Source of the DNA: Schizochytrium sp. CCTCC M209059
Taxonomy: Eukaryota; Sar; Bigyra; Thraustochytrida; Thraustochytriidae
Length of the DNA: 58,712 nucleotides
Assembly: GCA_000818945.1 (NCBI GenBank)
Contig: KN805389.1
Span: 405,489 to 464,200, forward strand
Direction of reading: 5' to 3'
The position numbers and the translations under genes are program-made. This document shows positions 48,879 through 58,368 of the stretch, in pieces (within the stretch, counting starts at the first letter, position 1; every line of letters starts with the position of its first letter). The notes below the pieces were generated by a model that had not been told where the DNA came from, made no database searches, and worked only from the letters and a program-made list of their open reading frames with translations.

Positions 48879-49797
48879 TATCAGGTCTCCTGACTGGTAC
48901 TAGGCCTAGACATAGGCCTACTACCTATTATGCTCATACTACATAGGTTATACTCAACAGACAGAATACTTTTATTCTACTAGGCCTATACACTGCACAC
49001 ACAGTCCCCAGCGACTCGCGCGTGTACTCTGGCGCTCCCCATCGAGGCCGCCTCCCCACCCAGCGGCGATCACGGACTTGCGCTGCTGGGCTGAGTTCGC
49101 TTGGTGTTGACAAGGCTCGCTCGATATCCACCCAGCAGTGTCTGCAGCAGCGGCCGTCCACTGGCGAGCAGACAGCAAACGAACGAACGTACGTGCGAGG
49201 CGTGTGCGTGTGCGTGCGCGCGGCGGCGCGGGGCGGGGCGGGGCGGCGCGGGGCGCGGGGCGCGGGCGGCGGGCGGCGGTGGCGGTAGCGCTGTCGCGTC
49301 CGCGTGGGGCCGCGACGGGCCGCGAGCTAGCGTGCTAGATGCGGAGAGACAGATGGATATAAATGAATGAGTGACGTGTGAGCGAAGCCGACGGCCCGGA
49401 CGCTTGTGCTTTTTTTATTATCATCATCGCTTTCCTTCGAGAGCTGCCTCGTGCGTCGGGACGAAGCAATGGGCGACCGGTTGCGAGGGTTGAGATCCGC
49501 ATGCGCGCGTGGGGGCCTAGTGCGCGAGCGTAAAGTTGCATTCGTTCTTGACAGATGATTGATTAATGAAAGAGCGCTTACATTGCTGCTGCTCGTGCAT
49601 GGCGCACCTTAGTTCATATTTTTCCAGGGAGAGGAAGAAAGTGAGAGAGAGAGGGTTCTTTTTTCGAAATACGCGATGGCGATGACAAAGGCTAACGACA
49701 TTTGTGCGTGGCGGTGACATTCTACAATCAAACCGAAACTAAACAGAAGCAGAAACATACACTCAAAAGTAGTAGCAAACACATACACAGAAAGACC
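48879..49797. other. Intergenic region with clustered TACTAGGCCTA words
   Basis: 919 bp without a gene. Three TAGGCCTA palindromes lie within 95 bp: 48898-48910, 48912-48923 (inverted) and 48978-48990. A G-rich tract of GGGGC repeats spans 49222-49280. The last 100 bp is A-rich and probably the leader of the small downstream gene. Confidence 0.55.
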
Positions 49798-50169
49798 ATG
49801 AGCGTTCGCCAGGCCTTGATCACCTACGGCGGTGCCATGCTCGGTGCCACCGTCCTCACCACCGCGCTTGTCCGCGCTGGCGGTGAGACCCCTCGCTCGT
49901 CCAACAGCGAGTGGGCCGCTGCCTCCAAGGAGTACATGCGCTTCCAGCAGATGAACCCCATCGGTCTGTAAGTTTCGTTTCCCTCCGCCTTTCGTCGCAT
50001 TGCGCAGCACAAATCAAGTTCTTTGCTCTTTCTAACTGACATACTTTGTGATTCTTTACATGACGAACGAACATGCCGTTACGAATGACGGTGTACAATG
50101 AATCAATGAATCAATTGCAGTGGCGGTCGCAAGCCCTTCTCACCAACCTACCTGGAGAAGAGCGAATAG
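49798..50169 (+). CDS. Small single-span membrane protein, two exons
   Basis: Exon 1 49798-49967, intron 49968-50120 (GTAAGT...TTGCAG), exon 2 50121-50169; the split codon (CT|T, Leu) joins NPIGL to GGRKPFSPTYLEKSE. The product is 72 aa. Without splicing the frame ends one codon later at a TAA inside the donor site, which explains the short apparent open frame. Residues 7-26 are hydrophobic (TYGGAMLGATVLTTALVRAGG region), followed by a polar, amphipathic part (EWAAASKEYMRFQQMNPI). Size and layout resemble small accessory subunits of mitochondrial complexes, but I do not recognise the family. Strongly C/G-ending codons suggest high expression. Confidence 0.7.
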
Positions 50170-51161
50170 ATTGATCCCTAGGTCCGTCTTTGCAAGCTCT
50201 TTTTTCTCCGGTTGTGAGCAGTAAGTACGAAGATGTCCTCATCTTTAGTGCATGCATGACAAGCAATTTGAGAATTGAAAGTCAATTTTAGCAACACAAT
50301 GACATTCTTCCCGCTCTCTCTCTCTCTCTCTCTCGATTGCTGTGTCTTGTTTTCCTTTTACCTTGTCTCTGCTTTTGCCGAGTTTTGTTTGTCTGTGCTG
50401 GTTCCCTCCCTGAAATCTTCTGTGGGAACAGGTATCCTCTTGTCATCACATTCCTAATCTCGCCCCCCTCCTTCTCGTGACTTCGACTATTCTTTCCATG
50501 CCAATCCTTTGTCTCCTACCTTCCCCTCCACCCCATCCAACTTGCCTCCCCAAACTCATCGCAAGGGCTAGTCTGAAGCACCGTCTTCGGCTGGGACGCT
50601 TTGATCTGTATATTTCAGCAGGACAGGATTCCTCTTGTCGTTTCGCCGACCATGGCGACCTGCGCACGCCCTCTCGCGTGCAAGTGCACCTCGCGCAAGC
50701 ACACTGCCAGAAGCCAACTTGAGCGCTCCACCGTCAGCCGACCGAGTGAGGCCGCCGCAAGCGAAGCCATTCGCTGCATTTGCAACACGTCGCAACAGTC
50801 ATTCATTCGCACGTACCAGCGATCCCGGACGGCTCAAGGAGACAAGCGGGGCCAAGATCCTCATCGCCAAGGTCCGACCAAGCCGAGTTCGCAGCTCATC
50901 CGCCAGACTGCTCCGGGTCAGGCGCCGACTGGCGGGTCTCTCGCGCGCCCTGGCCTGCTGCCTGCCTGCTCGCCGCGGGGCAGGCAGTCCCGGTACTCGC
51001 CGCCCCCGACCGCGTGAGCGAGCGCTGCGGTTGATCGGTCGGTCGGTCTGTCGGTCGGTATCCGCGTTCGCATCGCTCGCGCTGATCGCGGATTCTTGAC
51101 GGCAGTCAGGCAACGCGGAGCTGGTCGTGTGCGCGCAGCAGCCTTCTGCAGCGCGACAAGG
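50170..51161. other. Intergenic region upstream of ACSF2
   Basis: 992 bp, no gene supported. It contains a (CT)n run at 50314-50333, pyrimidine-rich sequence to about 50560, and GGTCGGTCGGTCTGTCGGTCGG at about 51037-51058, roughly 105 bp before the ACSF2 start codon. Confidence 0.5.
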
Positions 51162-53084
51162 ATGCGGCGAACGAGCTTCGCACTCGCGAGCAGGCGCCTG
51201 CGGCTGCAAGAGAGACTCAGGCTGGGCGCGAGAAGCGCGACCCAGCGGATGCAAAGCACGGACGCGCGATTTTACCGAGCAAGCGCTGCGTTTTCGTCCC
51301 AGGCCAGCTTCCCCGACGACCTCGGCACGACCTACCTCGTCGGGGACCAGCGGCTCGCACACGCCAAAGGGCCGACCGGACTCACGCTGTACGAGCGCAC
51401 CATTGATGAGCATTTCCGGGCGGCAGTCGAGGCTCGACCGGACAAGCAAGCAGCTGTCGTCTGTGACGGCGCAGACCATGTCGACGCCCGACACTCATAC
51501 GCGTCTCTCGACGCCAAGGTGGACGATCTAGCTCGCGGACTCTTGCGACTCGGCGTCGAGCGCGGAGACCGCGTCGGCGTGTGGATGCCAAACAATGAGG
51601 CATGGCTTTTGACGCAGCTTGCGACGGCGCGCATCGGAGCCATCCTTGTCTGTATTAATCCGAATTACAGGCTTCGCGAGCTGACGCACGCTCTCAACCT
51701 CGTCGAACTCAGCGTGCTCATCATGAACCCTCACGTTTCGCGCTCAAACTACATTGAAATGCTTCACACTCTCGTTCCCTCCTTGCGCGAAAGGACGCAA
51801 AGCACGTGCCGGGACCCCGTACAAAGTGACAAAGTGCCTCACCTTCGCCACGTTGTCCTGGCAGAGGCAGACGGCTCCGACGGCGAGGACACCTTTATCC
51901 GCTTCGAGGACCTTCTCGAAAAGGACGGAGCTGCGGCCGTTCCTACGGGCCAGGGCCTTTTGCAACCCGACGACCCAATTAACATTCAGTTCACAAGTGG
52001 AACCACAGGAGCTCCTAAGGGAGCTCTGCTGTCGAGCCGCAATATTGTCAACAATGGTAACTTTGTGGGCGCCTGCATCCGTCTTACGCCAGACGACATT
52101 ATCAATGTCCCCGTGCCCTTGTACCACTGCTTTGGAGTCGTCATGGGCAACTTGGCGTCCATTTCGCATGGCGCTTCTGTGGTGTATCCGGCGCGTGTAT
52201 TCTCCGCGAGCAAAACGCTCAGTGTGGTCGAGTCGGAGCGCTGTACTGCGCTTTACGGAGTGCCTACCATGTTTTCTGCCATGCTTGCGTACCAGCAAGA
52301 GGCCAAACACGACGTTTCGACGCTGCGGACGGGCATTATGGCAGGAAGCAACTGTCCGCGTGAAATGATGCGTCGGGTTGTTGCCGAGTTGAACATGACC
52401 GACACCTGCATTGGCTACGGTCAGACCGAGTCTTCTCCCGTGAGTTTCATGTCGCGCATCGTCGATGACGAGGATCACCGCTGCGAGACCGTGGGTCGCA
52501 TCACTCCGCACATAGAAGCCAAGGTTGTGGATGAGGATGGAGAGACTCTTCCGGTTGGTGTTCCGGGTGAGCTTTACGTGAGAGGCTATCACATCTTTAA
52601 GGGCTACATAAATGCTCCGGAGCAGACCAAGGCTACCTTGACGGACGATGGCTGGCTGCGTACGGGCGACCTCGTTGACTTGGACCGCGATGGTTACCTA
52701 CGCGTAGATGGCCGCCTCAAGGACGTGATTATTCGAGGCGGCGAGAATATCGCCCCGCGCGAATGCGAAGAGCTCATTCTCGAGCTCCCCGGCGTTCTTA
52801 CCGTGGCCGTCGTGGGTGTGCCCGACGAGGTCTTTGGCGAGCAAGTCTGCGCAGTGGTGGTGCCGAACATGGACACATCCGAAGGCAAGGCGCTCGATGG
52901 CGATGCTGTGCGCGATTTTGTCCGGGCTGAGCTCTCTCATCAAAAGGTGCCAAAGTTCGTCCTTTTTCGCCACTCCTTTGACGAATTCATGACTGTCACT
53001 GGCAAGCTGCGAAAGTTTCAAGTGCGAGACTGGGCGACCAAGGAGACATCTGCGCAGAAGGAAGCTGCTGCCAAAGCTGCTTAA
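51162..53084 (+). CDS. ACSF2: Mitochondrial medium-chain acyl-CoA synthetase ACSF2
   Basis: 640 aa from the ATG at 51162; the open frame begins at a TTG. Residues 1-48 are Arg/Ser/Ala-rich without acidic residues until late, a typical mitochondrial presequence. The AMP-forming ligase core is intact: P-loop TSGTTGAPKG at 278-287, VPLYHCFG, GYGQTESSP (about 418-426), GELYVRGYHIFKGY, GWLRTGDLVDLDRDGY, RLKDVIIRGGENI and the C-terminal TGKLRK with the catalytic Lys. It activates medium-chain fatty acids to acyl-CoA via acyl-AMP. Among ANL enzymes, the LYERTIDEH opening and overall spacing best match ACSF2. Its neighbours are unrelated. Confidence 0.93.
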   Translation: MRRTSFALASRRLRLQERLRLGARSATQRMQSTDARFYRASAAFSSQASFPDDLGTTYLVGDQRLAHAKGPTGLTLYERTIDEHFRAAVEARPDKQAAVVCDGADHVDARHSYASLDAKVDDLARGLLRLGVERGDRVGVWMPNNEAWLLTQLATARIGAILVCINPNYRLRELTHALNLVELSVLIMNPHVSRSNYIEMLHTLVPSLRERTQSTCRDPVQSDKVPHLRHVVLAEADGSDGEDTFIRFEDLLEKDGAAAVPTGQGLLQPDDPINIQFTSGTTGAPKGALLSSRNIVNNGNFVGACIRLTPDDIINVPVPLYHCFGVVMGNLASISHGASVVYPARVFSASKTLSVVESERCTALYGVPTMFSAMLAYQQEAKHDVSTLRTGIMAGSNCPREMMRRVVAELNMTDTCIGYGQTESSPVSFMSRIVDDEDHRCETVGRITPHIEAKVVDEDGETLPVGVPGELYVRGYHIFKGYINAPEQTKATLTDDGWLRTGDLVDLDRDGYLRVDGRLKDVIIRGGENIAPRECEELILELPGVLTVAVVGVPDEVFGEQVCAVVVPNMDTSEGKALDGDAVRDFVRAELSHQKVPKFVLFRHSFDEFMTVTGKLRKFQVRDWATKETSAQKEAAAKAA

Positions 53085-54148
53085 ATAATAAAGTACAGAC
53101 AAGTAGAGAAAAGTGAAAACAAAAGACGCGGCATTGCTTCGCGTACGAATGACTTTACCTAAAGTGAGAGAGTGAACAGCGGTTGGAACAAAAGCTGAGA
53201 TCTGGGATGATGCTATACACCTGAGCGCTTTGGGCTTGCTTTTGTTTTTTGATTACTCACAAGAGCTGAGCAAATATGCTACAAAAAATGTGAAACGCCG
53301 AAACACCACATTCTTGATGGAGCTGAGCAGAGAGAAACAAGTTTGCGCATGTGATAAAAGATAAAAAAATGATTATGAACGAAAAAGAAGAAGTCGAAGC
53401 ACGAGTGCACACGTTATGAGAAAGCTCCGTCCAATGCCAGGCTACCCAAAGCATTTCATGAATCTGTAGTCCCAAGGCCGATTAACGCACCAAAAGGTAC
53501 TAGGACTACGGAAGGAGTGAAGGAGCTGTTCTCATGCAGACAACGAAAGTCCTCAAACCAGCAACAACAACAAAAACAACATCAAAAACATTTGAAAATG
53601 AAAAGAAATCGTGTGCGCGTGTTTGTGTGTTGTGCGAGAAAGAACGAGAGAGACGACGAAGATAATGAGGTCACCGAAAAGGAAAAGGTCGAGAAGAAAA
53701 AACAATGTCACCTCTTGAAATGACGAAAATTGATGAGGTCGCCCGAGAATGAGGTGATAGAAAAAGTAAAGGAAATGAAGACGTATCTGTAAGGTGGATG
53801 TACAGACGTCGCGTGCATGTACAGGCAGACGTACGCTCCATCTACGGAAAAGGGGACAGTGAAACGAGGGAAACCCGCCGTTGAGCGGTTTCTGCGTGCG
53901 GGAACGTTGGTGTAAAAAAGATGGTGCGAAAAAAAGGACATGGCCCAGAAGCTGCTACGGCGCCCACTCTACTGTTGCGCCATGGAATTACTGTGGGGAC
54001 GCTTGCGGATCTCTCAGAATTGATGATAATCCATTCCGCTGTCAAGAAATTCCTTTGAAAAGAGCCAAACGAATCACCAATGCGCGGGAATGGGGAGAGT
54101 GAGAAGGGGTTATTGAGAATGCGAGAGGAGACAGATGGTGGCACACAG
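53085..54148. other. Long convergent intergenic region
   Basis: 1064 bp between two converging stops, whereas other convergent gaps here are 75-235 bp. A 68-codon plus-strand frame (53517-53723) is Gln/Lys/Glu-rich and unconvincing. AT-rich and A-rich overall. A short non-coding RNA or an unseen small gene cannot be excluded. Confidence 0.4.
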
Positions 54149-55780
54149 TCAAGAAATGATGCAGTCCTTGCCAACGTTGAGCGGCGTCGACTCGTAGCCC
54201 ATATTATCCAGACGCTCTACAATCTCCTCAAACGAGGGCCGGCCTTCGGGTTGCTGGCTCCAAGCATCGGAAAGAAGGTTCCGGAGCCCCGGCTCAAGGT
54301 TCTTGGGAAGCTTGGGACGGACCTCCTCAAGAGCAGCGGCGCTGACGGCAGCAACGGGGTCCGTGTACTGCACAAAGGGCCGCGTGGCGGTCTGCATCCA
54401 GTACACAATGAGTGAAAAGCTGTACACATCAACCTTCTCGTTGTACTGCTCGTGCTTAAAGACTTCGGGTGCCATGTAGCGAAAGGAGCCTGTCTCGCCC
54501 GTCATGGAGAACTTGTCGCCGAGCTTCTTGTTCTTGGCGGGAATAAACTTGGCGAGACCAAAGTCAGTAAGCTTGAGGTCGCCGGTGGCGGTGAGGAGGA
54601 CATTGCTGGGTTTGAGATCGCGGTGCACGATGCCGCAGCCGTGTAGAAAGTTCATGCCCAGCGCCAACTCATACGTGTACTTGATCTTTTCCCGCTTGGG
54701 TACAGCCTTGCCCTCGGACGCGAAGCGCACGATGCGCTCCTCGAGCGTGCCACCGGGGCAGTACTCCATGACAAGCAAGGGGGTCATGTGCTTGGTGTCA
54801 AAGGCGGCTCCGAGGAAGAGCACGAGGTGCGGGTGACGAAGCGTACTGAGAAGCGAGATCTCATTACCGAGGTCCACGAGGGCCTGCTCGTTCGAGACCA
54901 TATTGGCGCAGCTCTTGACGACGACGCGCAGTCCGCGCCACTTGGCGAGAAAGAGCTCACCGCCAGCTCCGCGCGCAAAAGCGTGTTCGCTGTGAATGTT
55001 CACTTCGCTAATGGGCAGCAACCAGCGCTCCTTGAGACCGCGGCGCTCGAGGACTTTCATCGAGTCCTGGGACACGTTGTCCAGCGAAGTGTCGTAGCTT
55101 CCGGTGGTCTCGCCGCCATGTGCCTGAATCACCTCCATGCATTCGGTGTGTTTGCCCGCAGCAGCCTCGTCGAGGGGGGTATGCCCGTAGCGGTCGCGCT
55201 GGTTCACCAGCGAGCCGGCCTCGAGAAGAAAGTTGACCACTTCCAGGTGGCCCTCGCTCGAGGCCACGTGCAAGGCCGTACGCTGGTCGTAGTCGGCGGC
55301 AGACACGATAGACTCGCCGCGCTTATTGATGAGCGCCCGCACGACATCGATATCGCCGGCTGCGGCGGCATGCAAAAACTTGGCCAGCGAGGACTCGGGG
55401 CTCATGACCCGGCGCTCCTCGTCAACTTCGGCGGCGGTGTCGTCGTTGGTAATGAGGCGGCGTTTGCCCGTTTTGCATCCCTTGGATTTGAGAAAGGCCA
55501 CGCACTCCTCGTTCTTCTCGACAATGGCGTCGTCGAGGGGTGTGCCCCCCCACCTGTCCAGGGCGTTCAGGTCGGCGCCCACCTCACTCAAGAGTTCGAG
55601 CATGCCGAGCAGGCCCGACGAGCTGGCCAAGTGCGCCGCCGTGCGTCTGTCATAGTCGCTCACGTTTACGTCCACGCCCTGCTCCAGCAGCGTCTGCACG
55701 CGCGCCTGGTCGTCTTGTGCCACCGCGTACAGCATGGCGCTGCTGTCCAGCTCATGCTGGCTCAGTTCCGCGCGCCCCAT
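54149..55780 (-). CDS. Ankyrin-repeat TKL-type protein kinase
   Basis: 543 aa from the ATG at 55780; the frame upstream is a translated GC-rich repeat. Ankyrin repeats occupy about 13-100 and 132-222 (RTAAHLASSSGLLGMLELL; RTALHVASSEGHLEVVNFLLEAG). The kinase domain spans about 258-535: GAGGELF loop (271-277), K289, E307, HRDLKPSNVLL (386-396, D388), DFG (406-408) and APE (437-439). All catalytic residues are present, so activity is expected. Ankyrin plus TKL architecture is that of plant and stramenopile ILK-like/Raf-related kinases, not of animal ILK, which is a pseudokinase. Upstream stimulus and substrates unknown. Confidence 0.92.
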   Translation of the reverse strand: MGRAELSQHELDSSAMLYAVAQDDQARVQTLLEQGVDVNVSDYDRRTAAHLASSSGLLGMLELLSEVGADLNALDRWGGTPLDDAIVEKNEECVAFLKSKGCKTGKRRLITNDDTAAEVDEERRVMSPESSLAKFLHAAAAGDIDVVRALINKRGESIVSAADYDQRTALHVASSEGHLEVVNFLLEAGSLVNQRDRYGHTPLDEAAAGKHTECMEVIQAHGGETTGSYDTSLDNVSQDSMKVLERRGLKERWLLPISEVNIHSEHAFARGAGGELFLAKWRGLRVVVKSCANMVSNEQALVDLGNEISLLSTLRHPHLVLFLGAAFDTKHMTPLLVMEYCPGGTLEERIVRFASEGKAVPKREKIKYTYELALGMNFLHGCGIVHRDLKPSNVLLTATGDLKLTDFGLAKFIPAKNKKLGDKFSMTGETGSFRYMAPEVFKHEQYNEKVDVYSFSLIVYWMQTATRPFVQYTDPVAAVSAAALEEVRPKLPKNLEPGLRNLLSDAWSQQPEGRPSFEEIVERLDNMGYESTPLNVGKDCIIS

Positions 55781-56639
55781 CGCCGCTGGCCGCGCGCTCT
55801 TCTCGCCGCGCGCTCTCCTCGCCGCGCGCTCTCCTTGCGCCCCGCCTCGCCTCACCTCGCCTCGCCTTGCCTCGCCTCGCCTTGCCTCGCCTCGCCTCGC
55901 GTCGTGTCGCGTCGCGTCGCGTCGCGTCGCGTGTCTGCCGCTCCCGTCTCTCCTTGTTTGTTTCTTTCTTTTGTTTCTGTCTCTCCTTGTTTGTTTTTTT
56001 CTTTCTTTCTTTTTCTTGTTTCCTCCTTCCTTCCTTTCCGCGCCTTTCCCGCGCACTTGCGCACCCGCTTGGCGCACTTACGCCGCTCCCGCGCAAGTCG
56101 CCGCCGCGGTAATACTCCACTTGTGCCGCGCCCGCCACCGCGCTGCGCCTCTGCGCCATTACTTCCCACCGCCTGCTTCCGGTCTTGTGCGTTTGCAACT
56201 CTCCAATACCAATCAAAAATATTATTACTATTCTTTGCGTCATTCTTACCAGACCCGCGCCCGCCCAGGGGGGTGCACGCGCCTGCTGCACACTCCGCGG
56301 AGAATACCAGAGAGAAGCAGCCGCTGCAGCTTCCAGAACTACCTGGTCAGCAACTCCGTCCATCCCTCACCCACGCCGATACCGCCCAGGGCCGGCGGCG
56401 CCTTGCGTTGATTGTGAGCCAAACACACCCGAACGTCTTCAAGCGTTCTTCGCGGCCATCGCAGCAGCAAAAGCAGCAGCTATCGCAGCGGCAGCAGCCG
56501 CGCTCGGCGCATGGACGCGAGGAAAACACTGCAACTGAGTGGAGAGATTCACGGGCTGCGCCGGCCTCGATACCGTGACCTAAAACAAAATACCGGGCCG
56601 TGCACGGCCTATCGATCCATCGCCACGGTCGATCAAGCG

Positions 56640-56673
<34 letters not shown>

Positions 56674-57444
56674 CGATCAATCAATCAATCATTCGATCAT
56701 TCGATCATTCGATCAATCGATCAATCAACCAACCCCAATCAATTGTCACTGGCGGCGATGGAAATGATGGCATCATGATGACTACCGCAGAGCCTCGCGA
56801 CTTTGTGACAGGGGCTAATACCTATTGGGACTGCGACTAGGCTACTGGATGCTGGCCAGGTAGTAGGGAGCAGCACGGGAGTTGCCCGGGTGGACGAAGA
56901 GCGTTGGCGGCGGCAAGGTCGACTCGGACGGCAGCGCGGGCGGTTCGACGGGACTCCCCGGTCGAGGAAGAGGGGGTTCAGAGAAGCGGCAAGGCGTTCA
57001 AAGGCAGAAATGTGAGCTGGATGATCGATCTTGATTTGAGGGCGCAGAGCTTGCCAGTAAGCCTGGGCTACAAGTAGCCTAGGCAGCCTAGTATGACAGA
57101 CAGCCAGCTTGCCGCGCCGACCCCAAATAGTTGCGGCAGCTGGCAGTTGGCAGGTGGCTGTGACGATGATGAGAATGTCAACGAGCATCGCAAATGCTAG
57201 CCACCGCCAGAGTGACGCGGGTGGGCCATTCGAAGAGAAGAAGAAATATGTTATGTTTCACATCACTCACAGTCAGTCATGGCCAGAGAAAAAAAAAGAA
57301 AGGCAGCGGCTGCGGTAAAGGTAAAGGTAAAGGGCGCTTGCTAGGTTGATCGTTTCGCTAGCTGGGTTGCCAAACAGCTCGCAAACTTTTAGCTTTAGCT
57401 AGCTTGCTTTGTCAGAAATTGCCAAGATCAATACAAAAGAGTTC
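55781..57444. other. Intergenic region with CCTCG and AATC repeats
   Basis: 1664 bp without a supported gene. 55845-55935 holds CCTCGCCTTG(C) then GTCGC tandem units; 55955-56030 is T-rich (TTTCTTTC). An (AATC)n/(ATTCG)n tetranucleotide array lies at 56640-56730; its Ser-Ile-Asn translation is spurious. TAGCCTAGGCAGCCTAG words are at about 57076-57092, and (GGTAAA)n at 57314-57331. Confidence 0.55.
56640..56730. repeat. (AATC)n / (TCGATCAT)n microsatellite
   Basis: About 90 bp of AATC units, interrupted by ATTCGATC and TCGATCAA variants. Confidence 0.9.
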
Positions 57445-58368
57445 CTAACTGACAGAGCAACAACTCTTTGCCGGCGGTGGAGGCGGCGACTCGGGTTGCG
57501 TGGGAGGCACAATGATCTCACACGGATACTGCAGCTTGTCCGAAAAGGTCGTCACAGAAAGGTCCCTGTCGCAGTCGTCAGCGAAACGAAGTCGCCTCGT
57601 CTCACGCGGCTCGTCCCCGGGACCAGGTTGCAGAGATCTGTTTACAGGCTGGAACTTGGACTCGCCCAGCTCGCGCGGCTGCCGTCGCGATCGGCGCAGG
57701 CCCTTGGCGCGAGAAGGCCGCGGACCCGCACCATTGGCAGAGGCACCCATTGCCCCGCCATTGTTGCCAGAAAAGTCCACTAAAGGCGGCTGACCCAGAG
57801 AATCTCTTGCAGCAAGAAGCTTTTTCTGCGACGACCCCTGTTGCGAGCCGCGCTCGCTCGCAGCTGCCCCAGTCGCGGTACCAGCCCGGACCTCTGTGCC
57901 CCCTGCAGAGGACGTGTTCGGGACATCGCCACCTCCATTACTCCGGGGAACATTAAGTCGCAAGCCTCCTGGCGGGACAAGCGTCTCATCCCGAAATGGT
58001 TCGCTCTCGCGAACTACCCTGGGAAGACCCATGGGTTGTCCAGGCTGCACTTCGTCCTCTACATCACACGCTGCTGCCGTCACGCTCAGATTCGGACTCA
58101 GACCTTGACTCAGGCCCATGCGCGGGCGTATAGATCCGCCTTCCTCATACGTGCTCGCCTGAGATCCAGGCGCGTAAGGCCCATTTCCATTTGGCATTTG
58201 AGGCGGATCTCCGCGCACCGGCGCGCCGTGGGCACGGTGGATCACCATACTATCCGGAATGTTATAGTTTGCGAGGCCGCCTTCGCGCATTGCCACCTCA
58301 TCCGCGACAGGGACCGCCCCGTCTTCTTCGCGTGGCGTGGGCTTGTCGACGCTGCCGCTGGGCAGCAT
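57445..58368 (-). CDS. Disordered protein with CaaX tail and RVxF-like motif
   Basis: 307 aa with no globular domain recognised; it is Gly/Pro/Ser/Arg-rich and probably disordered to about residue 255. The C-terminus is distinctive: residues 304-307 are CSVS, a CaaX box predicted to be farnesylated (X = Ser), with an adjacent C303 that could be palmitoylated, after a Pro-rich stretch. Residues 258-281 (RRLRFADDCDRDLSV...FSDKLQY) look like a short conserved motif; RLRF fits the relaxed RVxF protein-phosphatase-1 docking pattern. A membrane-tethered PP1 regulator is a reasonable hypothesis, not a demonstrated function. Confidence 0.65.
   Translation of the reverse strand: MLPSGSVDKPTPREEDGAVPVADEVAMREGGLANYNIPDSMVIHRAHGAPVRGDPPQMPNGNGPYAPGSQASTYEEGGSIRPRMGLSQGLSPNLSVTAAACDVEDEVQPGQPMGLPRVVRESEPFRDETLVPPGGLRLNVPRSNGGGDVPNTSSAGGTEVRAGTATGAAASERGSQQGSSQKKLLAARDSLGQPPLVDFSGNNGGAMGASANGAGPRPSRAKGLRRSRRQPRELGESKFQPVNRSLQPGPGDEPRETRRLRFADDCDRDLSVTTFSDKLQYPCEIIVPPTQPESPPPPPAKSCCSVS

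Noticed and set aside
50601..51099. Frames upstream of ACSF2 as a possible extra exon
   Set aside because: No conserved content; ACSF2 already has a complete mitochondrial presequence from the ATG at 51162.
56511..56840. Frame with Asn-Gln-Ser-Ile repeats
   Set aside because: Translation of the (AATC)n microsatellite, with no conserved flanks.
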